Source: Aurantimonas marianensis (lineage in GTDB: Bacteria; Pseudomonadota; Alphaproteobacteria; Rhizobiales; Rhizobiaceae). Taken from it: a stretch of 64,000 bases of DNA. The notes under the pieces are model-generated. The model did not search any database, had not been told where the DNA came from, and saw only the letters and a program-made list of their open reading frames with translations. The position numbers and the translations under genes were made by a program. The DNA lies in NCBI RefSeq assembly GCF_024195285.1, contig NZ_JALHBS010000019.1:29294-93293 (forward strand). Direction: 5' to 3'. Positions within the stretch are counted from its first letter, which is position 1. The number at the start of each line of letters is the position of its first letter. Below, one piece after another: positions 32,520-41,108 of this stretch.

Positions 32520-33019
32520 TCCGCATCCCTTGGTGCCAAAGCGACAGCGTCGGTCTGCGCCTGGCGCCAGGTATCGAGCCGCGTAGCCAGCGACTCGTCC
32601 GAGAGGGCAAGGACGCTCGCCGCGAGCAAGGCGGCGTTGACCGCGCCGGCCCGTCCGATCGCAAGGGTCCCGACCGGAATGCCCGCCGGCATCTGCACGA
32701 TCGACAGCAGGCTGTCCTTGCCGGAAAGAGCACGGCTTTCCACCGGCACGCCGAAAACCGGCAACGGGGTCAGGGCCGCTGTCATGCCCGGAAGATGCGC
32801 GGCACCGCCGGCGCCCGCGATGATGACCTTGAAGCCCGCGGCCTTCGCCCCTTGGGCAAATTCGTAGAGCCGCTGCGGCGTGCGGTGTGCGGAAACGATA
32901 CGCGTCTCAAAGCCGACGTCGAGCGCCTCGAGCGTGGCGGCGGCGTTCTTCATCACGGCCCAGTCGGACTGGCTGCCCATGATGATCGCGACGGGAGCTG
33001 CGGCTTCCTGTCGCATCAT
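32516..33019 (-). CDS. purE: N5-carboxyaminoimidazole ribonucleotide mutase
   Basis: Moves the carboxyl group of N5-CAIR to give CAIR in purine synthesis. 167 aa, class I PurE. Motifs are I-M-G-S-Q-S-D-W near residue 14, S-A-H-R-T-P (catalytic His) near residue 44 and [10 protein letters not shown] near residue 70. The start overlaps the stop of the upstream DUF465 gene by four bases. Two ATGs are adjacent; 33019 gives the overlap. Confidence 0.97.
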   Translation of the reverse strand: MMRQEAAAPVAIIMGSQSDWAVMKNAAATLEALDVGFETRIVSAHRTPQRLYEFAQGAKAAGFKVIIAGAGGAAHLPGMTAALTPLPVFGVPVESRALSGKDSLLSIVQMPAGIPVGTLAIGRAGAVNAALLAASVLALSDESLATRLDTWRQAQTDAVALAPRDAE

Positions 33020-33219
33020 GCGCTGATGTCCGGGATGATCTGGTCTTCGAGATCCTGGAGGCGGTCCTTGATCGTCAATTTCTTCTTCTTCATTCGCTGC
33101 ACCTGCAGCCGGTCGCAGCCTGTCGCCTCCATGGCGTTCACCGCCGCGTCGAAATCGGCATGCTCCTGGCGTAGGCGTGCGACCTGCAGCCGTAGGCCCG
33201 CCTGTTCCTGATCCTCCAT
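33016..33219 (-). CDS. YdcH-family (DUF465) small protein, first gene of pur operon
   Basis: A 67-aa DUF465 protein. It is a helical hairpin with heptad-like Leu spacing ([12 protein letters not shown]) and the typical basic [11 protein letters not shown]. The stop overlaps the purE start (ATGA). Function is unknown; members bind or bridge other proteins. Start ATG 33219 (M-E-D-Q-E-Q). A perfect hairpin at 33260-33280 lies about 40 bases upstream, and a second DUF465 gene is divergent. Confidence 0.85.
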   Translation of the reverse strand: MEDQEQAGLRLQVARLRQEHADFDAAVNAMEATGCDRLQVQRMKKKKLTIKDRLQDLEDQIIPDISA

Positions 33220-33259
33220 TCCTACCCTTTCATGCGGCTGTGGACGCAACCGAATCGGG

Positions 33260-33280
33260 CCCCGAGGACTTTCCTCGGGG
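33260..33280. repeat. Perfect 9-bp hairpin between divergent DUF465 genes
   Basis: CCCCGAGGA (33260-33268), loop CTT, TCCTCGGGG (33272-33280). It lies 40-61 bases upstream of the minus-strand DUF465-purE-purK start and about 150 bases upstream of the plus-strand DUF465 gene. It could be an operator, a leader hairpin or a terminator remnant without a T run. Confidence 0.45.
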
Positions 33281-33428
33281 GCGCGTCGCCGAGGATTACC
33301 AAAAAGCGCATTACGGCGATACCGGCCCGATCTTGTGGTTCGACAGTGGGAGCGCTTTGTGCCACTTTCGAACAGTCGAGGCCACGGCTCTCGAGGCACG
33401 CCGTGGCAAACCTTGAAGGGAGACGCAC

Positions 33429-33605
33429 ATGTCCTTGGATACTCATCTCGCAACGTTGGAACAGCGCCACACGGCGCTTGACAACGAGATTTCAGCGGCA
33501 CGGATCTCGAAACCGGCGATGAGTGATGCGGACCTCAGGGAGATGAAGCGAAAGAAATTGCAGCTGAAGGACGAAATCGAGCGGCTTCGTCACAGCAAGA
33601 ACTGA
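33429..33605 (+). CDS. YdcH-family (DUF465) small protein, second copy
   Basis: A 58-aa protein, M-S-L-D-T-H-L-A-T-L-E-Q-R-H through a basic helix E-M-K-R-K-K-L-Q-L-K-D-E-I-E-R-L. The L-x2-R-H and K-x2-K-L-x-L-K-D-E-I pattern is diagnostic of DUF465/YdcH. AGGGAG lies six bases upstream of the ATG. It is divergent from the other DUF465 gene, and the two share only moderate similarity. Role unknown. Confidence 0.88.
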   Translation: MSLDTHLATLEQRHTALDNEISAARISKPAMSDADLREMKRKKLQLKDEIERLRHSKN

Positions 33606-33863
33606 ATCTGGCACATTGGGCCTGGGCGCGGCTCGGTCGCGCTCGGGCCTCTCATTAGGCTTCGCCGTTCGTGCCGGTCCGCCGGAATCGTGTGGCGGGC
33701 AGCGGCTCAGGAGCCTAGGACGCGCAGTTGCCGACCGGGAATTTGCAAAACTCGTGGCAGAACAAGCGGGATATGGTTTGACCTAGCGCAAGGCGCCGTG
33801 ATCGCGGCCATGTTCGGATAGCAAGTAACGGCGCTGAGCCGTCCCTATCTGGAGTTGGAATCG

Positions 33864-34268
33864 ATGATCTTGCCAAATGGCACAATCGTAGCGGTAGCTG
33901 ACGGTGCGTCCCTCAAACTCTTTCGCAACAAAGGGGTCGAAACGCGCCTCGATCTCGTCTTTCTTGACGATCCGGCCATCACCCCGGTCAATCCCGGCTC
34001 GGGTTCCAGGCACCGCAGCGACTCGGCCAACCCGGACGGGGGACGTCCGGCCGAGGACGCCGTTGCCGCGGCAAACGCGGAATATCTGAACCGGCTGGCG
34101 GTCGGGGGAACCCTGGATCATCTGTTTCTGATCGCCGATCCAAGGACCTTGGGCGAGATGCGCAAGCACTTTCACGCTAAACTGCGAGACAGGATCGTTG
34201 GTGAATTGTCGAAAGACCTTGTCGACCATCCGGTCGACGATATCGCGACCGCCATTCTGCACGCCTGA
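33864..34268 (+). CDS. Host attachment protein (bacterial-archaeal eRF1-like, family 12 type)
   Basis: A 134-aa protein of the host attachment family, which includes an Agrobacterium attachment-locus product and belongs to the eRF1-like baeRF superfamily. The N-terminus V-A-V-A-D-G-A-S-L-K-L-F-R-N is typical. A middle H/S/D-rich segment precedes the second half (L-F-L-I-A-D-P-R-T-L-G-E-M-R-K and L-S-K-D-L-V-D-H-P). The attachment role is historical; a ribosome-related role is inferred from the fold. The ATG at 33864 has GGAG nine bases upstream; the earlier in-frame TTG is less likely. Confidence 0.85.
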   Translation: MILPNGTIVAVADGASLKLFRNKGVETRLDLVFLDDPAITPVNPGSGSRHRSDSANPDGGRPAEDAVAAANAEYLNRLAVGGTLDHLFLIADPRTLGEMRKHFHAKLRDRIVGELSKDLVDHPVDDIATAILHA

Positions 34269-34377
34269 TATCGCCGGTCGACCCGATATTGCGGCTTGGT
34301 CCGTATAATCCCCTGGCGGGCCGTGATCTCGGGCGCAAAGCGGCCGGCCCGCCGAGCAACCGTTCTCGAGGAATGCC

Positions 34378-34689
34378 ATGAACAGATATGCGCTGACGCT
34401 GGTCCTCTCCCTGCTTCTTCCCGGCGCGGCCGAAGCGCAGTCCAAGGGAGATGCGGCAGCCGGACGGGCCATTGCCGAACGATGGTGCGCCGCATGCCAC
34501 ATCGTTTCGCCCGAGCAAACGTCGGGAAACGCCGATGTCCTGACATTCATGACGATCGCGAAGCAGGCCGATGACGAGCTCGGCTCCCTTAAGGTCTTTC
34601 TAGCCGATCCGCATCCCGTCATGCCGGATATGAGCCTGACAGGCCAGGAAATCCGCGACATTGCAGCCTATATCGCGAGCCTGGGCTGA
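34378..34689 (+). CDS. Small periplasmic cytochrome c
   Basis: A 103-aa class I cytochrome c. The signal peptide ends A-E-A-Q near residue 21. The haem site is C-A-A-C-H near residue 37, and the sixth ligand Met is probably in H-P-V-M-P-D-M-S near residue 80. The C-terminal helix is I-R-D-I-A-A-Y-I-A-S-L. It is convergent with a second cytochrome c gene. The redox partner is unknown. Confidence 0.92.
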   Translation: MNRYALTLVLSLLLPGAAEAQSKGDAAAGRAIAERWCAACHIVSPEQTSGNADVLTFMTIAKQADDELGSLKVFLADPHPVMPDMSLTGQEIRDIAAYIASLG

Positions 34690-34769
34690 TCGTTGCCTGA
34701 CAGGAACAGACCTTAACGCCGGTTTCGACCGCCGCCGCGTGTCGGCCGGTGCCGGCGGCATCCGGCCGG

Positions 34770-35111
34770 CTACCGCATGACGGAGGCGATATAGGCGATG
34801 ATGTCGTCGATCTGTTCCTGCGTCGCGACGAATACGGGCATTCCGGGGTGGCCCGTGTCGATCGTCCCGATGAACGTTTCCTCCAGTGCATCGATCGGAA
34901 ATCGCTCTGACAGGGTGCGGAAAGGCGGCGCCTTGGGAGTCGGGCTTTCGCCGTCAAGCCCTACCGCATGGCAGCCGGAACAATTGCGAACCGCCAGTGC
35001 CTTTCCCCGATCGACAGCGTCCGGCCCGGTTTCACTGCTCTGGGCGTAGGCGGATCCGGATACGACAAGGGCCGCGGCAACAGTCGACAAAATGAGCGGG
35101 AGAGGACGCAT
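34770..35111 (-). CDS. Small periplasmic cytochrome c
   Basis: A 113-aa cytochrome c. The signal peptide ends A-Y-A-Q near residue 23. The haem site is C-S-G-C-H near residue 44, and the Met ligand is probably in H-P-G-M-P-V-F near residue 88. The C-terminal helix is I-D-D-I-I-A-Y-I-A-S-V. It is similar in layout to the neighbouring cytochrome, which suggests an old duplication, but the two are well diverged. It is 75 bp downstream of the acyl-CoA synthetase gene on the same strand. Confidence 0.92.
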   Translation of the reverse strand: MRPLPLILSTVAAALVVSGSAYAQSSETGPDAVDRGKALAVRNCSGCHAVGLDGESPTPKAPPFRTLSERFPIDALEETFIGTIDTGHPGMPVFVATQEQIDDIIAYIASVMR

Positions 35112-35186
35112 CGAAATCTCCTTCTGTATTGGAGCCGGCCAGCATGCCAGGTTTGAGGCCGAGCCGCCCGACCGGCGCGGCGGCCG

Positions 35187-36782
35187 TCAGCCCACCATCT
35201 TGCGCAGGACGTATTTCTGAATCTTGCCGGTGGAGGTCTTCGGCACATCCTCGAACCGGATCTCCTTCGGACATTTGAAACGCGCCAATGTCGCGCGGCA
35301 GTGGGCGAGCAATTCTTCGGCAGTGACGCTCTGCCCGGGTTTGAGTTCGACGAAGGCCAGCGGCGTCTCACCCCATTTGTCGTCGGGCTTGGCGACCACC
35401 GCGGCGGTCTGCACCGCGGGATGCCGGTAGAGGGCGTTCTCCACCTCTATCGACGAGATGTTCTCGCCGCCCGAGATGATGATGTCCTTGGCCCGATCCT
35501 TCAGCTCGATGTAGCCGTCCTCGTGAAGAACGCCGAGATCGCCGGAATGGAACCAGCCGCCGCGAAACGCCTCGGCCGATGCTTCCGGGTTCTTGAGATA
35601 GCCGCGCATGACGATATTGCCCCGGAACATCACCTCGCCGATGGTCTCCATCACGGCGAGGTCTTCCAGCGAGGGATAGCGAACCCCCTGGCGCGCGGTC
35701 TGGGCGGCGCGGGCCGGCCCGTCCAGCGTGTCCCATTCGTCCTTCCATTGATTGACCACGGCCGGACCATAGGTCTCGGTCAATCCATAAAGGTGCGTTA
35801 CCTCGAAGCCGGCGTCGCGCATACCGGCGAGCACGGCCTGGGGCGGTGGGGCGGCGGCGGTGTTGAAGGTGACCGTGTGGTCGAACGGGCGCTTCTCCGC
35901 CTCCGCCGCGTTGATCAAGCTCGCCATCACGATGGGTGCGCCACACAGATGCGTGACGCGATGATCGGCGATGGCGTCAAACATGGCCTTGGCCCGCACC
36001 CAGCGCAGGCAGACATGCGTTCCAGCCTCGACGGCCAAAGTCCAGGGAAAGCACCAGCCATTGCAGTGAAACATCGGCAGCGTCCACAGATAGACCGGAT
36101 GCCGGCCCATCCCCGAGGCGATGACGTTCGAATAGCCCATCAGCGCGGCGCCACGATGGTGGTAGACGACGCCTTTCGGGTTTCCGGTGGTACCCGACGT
36201 GTAGTTCAGCGAGATCGCGTCCCATTCGTCGCCGGGCATTTGCCAGTCGTAATCGGGATCGCCCTCGGCGACGAGCGCCTCGTATTCGATCGTTCCGATC
36301 GCTTCGCTCTTCTTTGCGGGCGCGTCCTCGGGAAAATCGGGATCGTCGTAGTCAATGACGATCGGCGTGACCTTCACCTTGGCCAGCGCTTGCGCCATGA
36401 CGGCGGAAAACTCGCGGTCGACGATCACCATCCGCGCTTCCGAATGATCGAGCTGGAAGGCGATGATATCGGGGTCGAGCCGGGTGTTGATCGACAAAAG
36501 CACGGCGCCGGCCATCGGCACGCCATGATGGGCTTCGAGCATGGGGGGCGTGTTGGCCAGCATGACGGCCACGGTTCCGCCGGGCATGATGCCGCGTTTC
36601 TCGATCGCCGAGGCGAGCTGCCTGGAGCGGCGGTAGAAATCGCCATAACTGCGGCGCAGCGACCCGTGAATGATGGCGACCCGGTCGGGATGGATCAGCG
36701 CCGCGCGTGACAGAAAGGTCAGCGGTGTCAGCGGTTGATAGTTTGCCGCGTTGCGCTCGAGATGCTCGTCGTAAATGCCCAT
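35187..36782 (-). CDS. Acyl-CoA synthetase (AMP-dependent ligase)
   Basis: A 531-aa ANL-superfamily enzyme that activates a carboxylic acid as acyl-AMP and then acyl-CoA. The P-loop is Y-T-S-G-T-T-G-N-P-K-G-V near residue 190, the A5 motif G-L-T-E-T-Y-G-P-A near residue 322. The A7/A8 region is S-G-D-L-G then R-A-K-D-I-I-I-S-G-G-E-N, and the catalytic Lys lies in K-T-S-T-G-K-I-Q-K near the end. This subfamily covers medium/long-chain fatty acids and dimethylsulfoniopropionate-type acids; the substrate is not determinable. The ATG at 36782 follows GGAGG by four bases; a much longer open frame upstream has no coding character. Confidence 0.94.
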   Translation of the reverse strand: MGIYDEHLERNAANYQPLTPLTFLSRAALIHPDRVAIIHGSLRRSYGDFYRRSRQLASAIEKRGIMPGGTVAVMLANTPPMLEAHHGVPMAGAVLLSINTRLDPDIIAFQLDHSEARMVIVDREFSAVMAQALAKVKVTPIVIDYDDPDFPEDAPAKKSEAIGTIEYEALVAEGDPDYDWQMPGDEWDAISLNYTSGTTGNPKGVVYHHRGAALMGYSNVIASGMGRHPVYLWTLPMFHCNGWCFPWTLAVEAGTHVCLRWVRAKAMFDAIADHRVTHLCGAPIVMASLINAAEAEKRPFDHTVTFNTAAAPPPQAVLAGMRDAGFEVTHLYGLTETYGPAVVNQWKDEWDTLDGPARAAQTARQGVRYPSLEDLAVMETIGEVMFRGNIVMRGYLKNPEASAEAFRGGWFHSGDLGVLHEDGYIELKDRAKDIIISGGENISSIEVENALYRHPAVQTAAVVAKPDDKWGETPLAFVELKPGQSVTAEELLAHCRATLARFKCPKEIRFEDVPKTSTGKIQKYVLRKMVG

Positions 36783-36868
36783 CGGTCCTCCCCGGTCAGC
36801 GCGGTTCGTCGACGCGCCAGAGCATGAGCTATAGAAGATCGCACGCGCTGCGTCACGGCAAGCAGGTG

Positions 36869-37627
36869 TCAGGAGATCATCGCGGCGGCTCCGTCGAAGA
36901 CGAGCTTGAGGCCCACGGGAACAAGCAGGGCATAGGTGAAAACATAGAAGGCGGCCGGATCGACCTTGCGGACGAGCCAGACGCCGATGAGCGTTGCCAC
37001 CGGGGCAAGCGGCAACAATACGGCGGACGTCATGAGGTTGCCGGTCGAAAACTGCCCCAGCAGAAAATAGGGCAGCAGCTTGACCCCGTTGACGGCGGCG
37101 AAGAATACCGCCGACGTGCCGGCATAGGTCTGCGGCGTCAGCCGCAGGGGCAACACGTAGATCTGGTATGGCGGGCCGCCCGCATGGCTGACAAAGCTTG
37201 AAAAGCCGCTGACGGCGCCCCAGGCACTTGCCCGGAGCGGGCGCCTCTCCTTCGGGTCGCTCCTGTGGCGCGAACGGAAAAACCAGTCGGCGGCGAACCA
37301 CAGGGCGAGGAGCCCGAGGAGAAGTCGAACGCCGTCGGGCGAGATGAATGCGGCCGTCAGATAGCCAAGGCCAACGCCGCCGATCGCCGCCGGCAACATC
37401 GAGAGGAGCAGTGCGCGATCGAATCGGCCGCGCCAGGCATAGAGGCTGATGCCATCCATGACGACCATGATCGGCAGGAGAATTCCGGCAGCCACGACCG
37501 GCGACACGATCATTGCCATCAGGGGGACGCCGACCAGCGATATCGAACCGCCAAAGCCGCCCTTCGACAAGCCGATGAGCAGAACCGCCGGAATGGCGGC
37601 GAGGTAGAAGATAGGGTCCGTGATCAC
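36869..37627 (-). CDS. TauE/SafE family membrane permease (sulfite/sulfonate exporter type)
   Basis: A 252-aa integral membrane protein with about eight helices. The TauE/SafE repeat motif G-L-S-K-G-G-F-G-G near residue 20 recurs as S-S-F-V-S-H-A-G-G-P-P near residue 145. Family members move sulfite, sulfonates or other organic anions. The GTG start at 37627 places the first helix correctly; the longer frame adds an Arg-rich stretch with no conservation sign. The leader region upstream can form two hairpins. It precedes the acyl-CoA synthetase gene on the same strand, 86 bp away. Confidence 0.88.
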   Translation of the reverse strand: MITDPIFYLAAIPAVLLIGLSKGGFGGSISLVGVPLMAMIVSPVVAAGILLPIMVVMDGISLYAWRGRFDRALLLSMLPAAIGGVGLGYLTAAFISPDGVRLLLGLLALWFAADWFFRSRHRSDPKERRPLRASAWGAVSGFSSFVSHAGGPPYQIYVLPLRLTPQTYAGTSAVFFAAVNGVKLLPYFLLGQFSTGNLMTSAVLLPLAPVATLIGVWLVRKVDPAAFYVFTYALLVPVGLKLVFDGAAAMIS

Positions 37628-38013
37628 GCTGCGCTCAACCAGTCTAATGCGGCGTGCGGCCGTTCGAACGCACGACGGATGCTCTACCACCTTGATTGAG
37701 CATCGGACCCTAGACCGGAAACGCGCTGACCTTCGAACTGTCGGCCGGCGCAAACGGAGGGCCGCCACCCTCGTCGCCATGCTCCGCGCGGATCGTCTCG
37801 GCGAACCGAGTCACAAAGCGGCGTCCCCGATACCGTCAGATGCTCCGGAAAGGCGGTCCGGTCAATCACGCCGAACGAAAACGGCCACCCATCCTTCGAC
37901 GGGAGGCCGCTCCAATGTTTCGATCCTGCTCTTGGAGTGCCGCCGTCGCGAACGCACGAGCCGGATCGAGCTGTTCAAGCAATCGGGTCGACTCGATCCA
38001 GCCTGGCCGTGAA
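37628..38013. other. Intergenic region upstream of the TauE-family gene with two stem-loops
   Basis: No gene is supportable in these 386 bases; open frames here are Arg-rich. On the minus strand two hairpins precede the permease start: GATGCTC with GAGCATC (37678-37704) and CGTGCG with CGCACG (37653-37674). Their sequences look superficially like a tRNA D-arm and T-arm, but no anticodon arm or acceptor stem fits. Confidence 0.5.
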
Positions 38014-38607
38014 CTAGTGCTCCGCGGCGCCCGGCTTCATCTCCTCGCGCATTTTCTGCGCCTTGATGATCGTTCGCGCGTACTGCTCCCAGGTCGAGCG
38101 GACCCACACCAAATTCGCGGTCAGCGCTTCGGCAATGCTTTCGAGTTCATCAAGCGAGTTGAGGTTCTTGTTGAACTGGGTGGCGAGGTCGCCGGAAATG
38201 TCGCCGGTCTTCGTCGTGTCCAGCAAGGCTTTCAACGAGCGACCGTTTTCCTGAACCTCCGGGACGATCCGGGCAAGAGCCTCATGCAGCCTGGCATGTT
38301 CCGCTTCGGCAGATTCAAGCTGCGGCCGCTGCTGCTCCAAGAGGCGGACGGTATTCCTCCAATCGCGCGAACGTCGATCCAAGTCGTCGCCCACGCCCTG
38401 GAAGCCGCCTGCGATGCGGCGGGGTAGACGCGCGGCTGTTTCCGATGCGCCCTGCGGCGCGGCGTTCTGAACGGCGGTCCCCTGTGCGGTCGGCATAGGG
38501 GCGCTGGGGAGGTTGCGGTCGATTTCCCCCGTCGATCCCTTGATGGGCTTGCTGCGCAGTATGTCACCGATGCCTGCGTTGAATTCGTCCACCGCATTTG
38601 TCGCCAT
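38014..38607 (-). CDS. Unrecognised helical coiled-coil protein
   Basis: A 197-aa cytoplasmic protein that I do not recognise. A Pro/Ala-rich N-terminal 65 residues is followed by a mostly helical region with heptad-like spacing (R-L-L-E-Q-Q-R-P-Q-L-E-S-A-E-A-E-H-A-R-L-H) and L-N-S-L-D-E-L-E-S-I-A-E-A-L. There is no signal peptide or membrane segment. The ATG at 38607 has GGAG eight bases upstream. An exact CtrA box lies about 90 bp upstream in the correct orientation, which suggests cell-cycle control. Base composition and codon use look native. Confidence 0.78.
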   Translation of the reverse strand: MATNAVDEFNAGIGDILRSKPIKGSTGEIDRNLPSAPMPTAQGTAVQNAAPQGASETAARLPRRIAGGFQGVGDDLDRRSRDWRNTVRLLEQQRPQLESAEAEHARLHEALARIVPEVQENGRSLKALLDTTKTGDISGDLATQFNKNLNSLDELESIAEALTANLVWVRSTWEQYARTIIKAQKMREEMKPGAAEH

Positions 38608-38926
38608 GATACTTTCTCCGACTACTAGTTCTCGCGACGTGCTTTCACGTTCGACTTCACATTTGCACGAAGCGCGACGGCGGGCCACCGCTATGTTAAC
38701 AAGTGGTTAAGATCGCCGCAGTCTTCGCCATCGACGGCATGAATTCACGGGTGAAGGACGGCGCCCGACGCGACGGAATGACGCGCCGCTGGCGTCATTT
38801 TTGAGCTCGGGAACGTAAGGGGTTGGAACGGCGACCTAATCCCGTTTATCCACCGCAAAATGATGCCCGTGCCGTCTCGTATTCACCATGTTGTGCTATT
38901 CGACAGCCGACCGAGGGGAGATGGGG
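38608..38926. other. Divergent intergenic region with CtrA box
   Basis: These 319 bases lie between the coiled-coil gene (minus) and a small hypothetical gene (plus). Apart from the exact CtrA box at 38696-38710 I see no gene or other element; short frames here lack ribosome sites. Confidence 0.65.
38696..38710 (-). promoter_or_regulatory. CtrA box (exact TTAA-N7-TTAA) upstream of the coiled-coil gene
   Basis: On the minus strand it reads TTAA, CCACTTG, TTAAC, so the first half also gives the preferred TTAACC hexamer. It lies 89-103 bp upstream of the ATG at 38607, a usual position for a CtrA-activated or CtrA-repressed promoter. Confidence 0.6.
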
Positions 38927-39133
38927 ATGCAGATGGAATTGCGCACTCGCGCGGAAGTTCTGGACGACCTGGCCGGACAGTTCGACACGCGCGCCGACAG
39001 CTTCTGGAAACTGGGCCGGGACTTCGATCGGTGGGGTTTGAGCGAAGAGGCGATCGAGGCGCGGAAGCGCGCTTGCGCCATGCGCGTCGGCGCGCTTATC
39101 AATCGGGCCAAGGCCGCTGGTCTCAGCATCTAG
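38927..39133 (+). CDS. Small hypothetical protein
   Basis: A 68-aa charged helical protein (R-A-E-V-L-D-D-L-A-G-Q-F-D, then L-S-E-E-A-I-E-A-R-K-R-A-C-A-M-R). I do not recognise a family. GGGGAG lies six bases before the ATG at 38927; two other in-frame ATGs (38921, 38933) flank it and one lies upstream at 38888. The good ribosome site and native codon use support it as a real gene. Function unknown. Confidence 0.6.
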   Translation: MQMELRTRAEVLDDLAGQFDTRADSFWKLGRDFDRWGLSEEAIEARKRACAMRVGALINRAKAAGLSI

Positions 39134-39405
39134 GGGCGACGCCGGATGATTCGTTTTCCGATCGGATATCCGGCGGGTTCGCTCGTGATCTCTATCAGGG
39201 GACGGCTTTCCATGCGACCGGGTGGGGCGGTTTCGTCATCGCGGTGACGGTGACTGGCGTCGAGGGAGCGATTTCATTTCGCGTTCGCCGCATGATGGTT
39301 CCGGCGTTTATCTCACATCAACGGTTTCGCTGCCCCCTGTCGATTTGCTAGAAGGTCCCGGAAGACGGGCTGCCGTCGCCGAAAATGCATCGTCAGAACC
39401 GTTCC

Positions 39406-40062
39406 ATGACCCTCGATCCTGTCATTCGTCCGAGACTCGTCCTGTTGACCACCGCGCTTGGCGATGCCGGCGCGGAATCCGTGATGCGCGCCGCGCTCGC
39501 GGGCGGTGACGTCGCTTCCGTCATCATCGACCCCGCCGGGCGTGACTCCGCCTCGTTTCAGCGGTTTGCCGAGGGCCTGGTGCCGGTGATTCAGGCCGCT
39601 GGAGCCGCTGCCATCGTCGTCGACGACAGCCGTTGCGCCGGCCGGGTGGGAGCCGATGGCATCCATTTGAGCGGGGGCGATCTGCGAGCTCTGGACGAGG
39701 CGGTGGAGCGATATTCACCGAAGCTGATCGTCGGCGCCTCCGGTTTCGAGACCCGGCACGACGCCCTGGAGGCCGGTGAGCGTTTGCCGGATTATCTGTT
39801 TTTCGGCCGCTTTGGCGGCGACGTCGCCGATCCGCCGCACGACAAGAATCTGGCAATGGCGGAGTGGTGGGCCGAGATCGTCGAGATTCCCTGTATCGTC
39901 TTGGCGGGTCGCAGTGTGGAGGGCGTGGGAGCCGCGGCGCAGACGGGGGCCGAGTTCGTCGCTCTTTCAGGGGCGGTGTTCGACAGGCCGCAGGACGCCG
40001 GCGCAATCGTGGCCCGGGCGAACGCGATCATCGATAGCTGGATGGAGAGCGAGGCAGCCTGA
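39406..40062 (+). CDS. ThiE-like (thiamine phosphate synthase fold) protein lacking catalytic motifs
   Basis: A 218-aa TIM-barrel protein of the thiamine phosphate synthase superfamily. The G-A-D-G-I-H-L motif near residue 80 is conserved. Several diagnostic elements are altered. The Q-x-R-x-K strand is replaced by S-V-I-I-D-P-A-G, N-D-R by V-D-D-S-R, and the phosphate loop G-P-V-F-x-T-x-T-K by G-R-F-G-G-D-V-A-D. It is therefore unlikely to make thiamine phosphate, although automatic annotation would say so. Its stop overlaps the start of the Sel1 gene by one base (TGATG), so the two are translated together. Start 39406 is chosen by domain fit; 39385 is possible. Confidence 0.82.
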   Translation: MTLDPVIRPRLVLLTTALGDAGAESVMRAALAGGDVASVIIDPAGRDSASFQRFAEGLVPVIQAAGAAAIVVDDSRCAGRVGADGIHLSGGDLRALDEAVERYSPKLIVGASGFETRHDALEAGERLPDYLFFGRFGGDVADPPHDKNLAMAEWWAEIVEIPCIVLAGRSVEGVGAAAQTGAEFVALSGAVFDRPQDAGAIVARANAIIDSWMESEAA

Positions 40063-41108
40063 TGCCATTGTCCTTCCGCCCGCCGCTCCGGCTCGTCGCG
40101 GCCTTTGTCCTTGCTCTCGGCAGCTTGTCCGGAGCCCTGGCCGCCGGGCCAAGCCATGAGGCGGCCGCGGAAGGTGCCAGCTCGGGGCTCGATGGCTCGG
40201 GTGGCACGCCATTGCCGACGCCTTCGGACGCCGAGACCGGGCCAGGTGCCACAGGCGAGGCGGATGGCGGTGCGGCGCCCTCGAAAAGCGAATTGGCCTA
40301 CGGCGCCTTCCAGCGCGGTTTCTATCTCTCGGCGCTGAAACTTGCCGAGCCGATTGCCAATCTGGGTGATCCAGCGGCCCAGACGCTGCTCGGTGAAATC
40401 TATTCCCGTGGCCTGGGCGTTGCCCAGAATATGAAAGAGGCGGCGCGCTGGTACGAGGCCGCCGCCGCGTCCGGCAGCCCGGAAGGACAGTTCCGCTACG
40501 CGATGCTGCTGCTCGACGGCGCCGTGGTTGCGCCGGATGTCGCCAAAGCCCGCGATCTGATGAAGGCGGCGGCCGACGAAGGTCTGCCGCTAGCGCAATA
40601 CAATTACGGGCAGATGCTGATCGAAGCGGCGCCGACCGCGGGCTTCGAGGAGGCGAAGGACTATTTCGCCAAGGCGGCGCATGCCGGGGTCGCCGACGCC
40701 CAATATGCCATGGCGCAGCTTTTCCTCTACGGGCGAGGGGTCCCCGCCGACGAGATGAAGGCGCGGGCATGGCTGAAAGCCGCGGCCATCAACGGTCAGG
40801 ACACCGCCCAGGTGGAATACGGTATCTGGCTGGTCAACGGAAAAGGCGGCCCCGCCGAGACCGAGACCGGTTTCCAGTTTCTCAAGCGTGCGGCTCTGCG
40901 TGGCAATCCGATCGCCATCAATCGCATCGCGCATCTCTACAAGGACGGAATCGGCACCGCGCCGGACCGGATGGAGGCGGCCAAATGGGCGGTCCTGGCC
41001 AAACGCGTTGAGAACACCGACCCGGTCCTCGACGACTTCTTCCGTGGGCTCGATTCCGCAACGCAAAAATCCGCGCTGGAAGCCGCGAACCGCTTTCGCT
41101 CCAGCTGA
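40062..41108 (+). CDS. Exported Sel1-repeat (TPR-like) protein
   Basis: A 348-aa protein. The signal peptide ends near residue 27 (A-L-A-A-G). A Gly/Pro/Ala-rich linker of about 50 residues follows, then five to six Sel1-like repeats from residue 80. Examples are [16 protein letters not shown], then [12 protein letters not shown], and [15 protein letters not shown]. Such solenoids scaffold envelope complexes. It is translationally coupled to the ThiE-like gene and followed by efp. Confidence 0.9.
   Translation: MPLSFRPPLRLVAAFVLALGSLSGALAAGPSHEAAAEGASSGLDGSGGTPLPTPSDAETGPGATGEADGGAAPSKSELAYGAFQRGFYLSALKLAEPIANLGDPAAQTLLGEIYSRGLGVAQNMKEAARWYEAAAASGSPEGQFRYAMLLLDGAVVAPDVAKARDLMKAAADEGLPLAQYNYGQMLIEAAPTAGFEEAKDYFAKAAHAGVADAQYAMAQLFLYGRGVPADEMKARAWLKAAAINGQDTAQVEYGIWLVNGKGGPAETETGFQFLKRAALRGNPIAINRIAHLYKDGIGTAPDRMEAAKWAVLAKRVENTDPVLDDFFRGLDSATQKSALEAANRFRSS

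Noticed and set aside
33606..33863. Possible terminator or small gene after the second DUF465 gene
   Set aside because: A GC-rich imperfect stem (GGCC with GGCC) has no T tail, and short frames lack a ribosome site.
36783..37301. 173-codon upstream extension of the acyl-CoA synthetase frame
   Set aside because: It overlaps the TauE-family gene in another phase, is Arg/Pro-rich, and the internal ATG at 36782 has a strong GGAGG site and family-consistent start.
37653..37704. Possible tRNA on the minus strand upstream of the TauE gene
   Set aside because: D-like and T-like arms are visible, but the anticodon arm and acceptor stem are missing and the T-loop context does not fit. Kept only as a structured leader.
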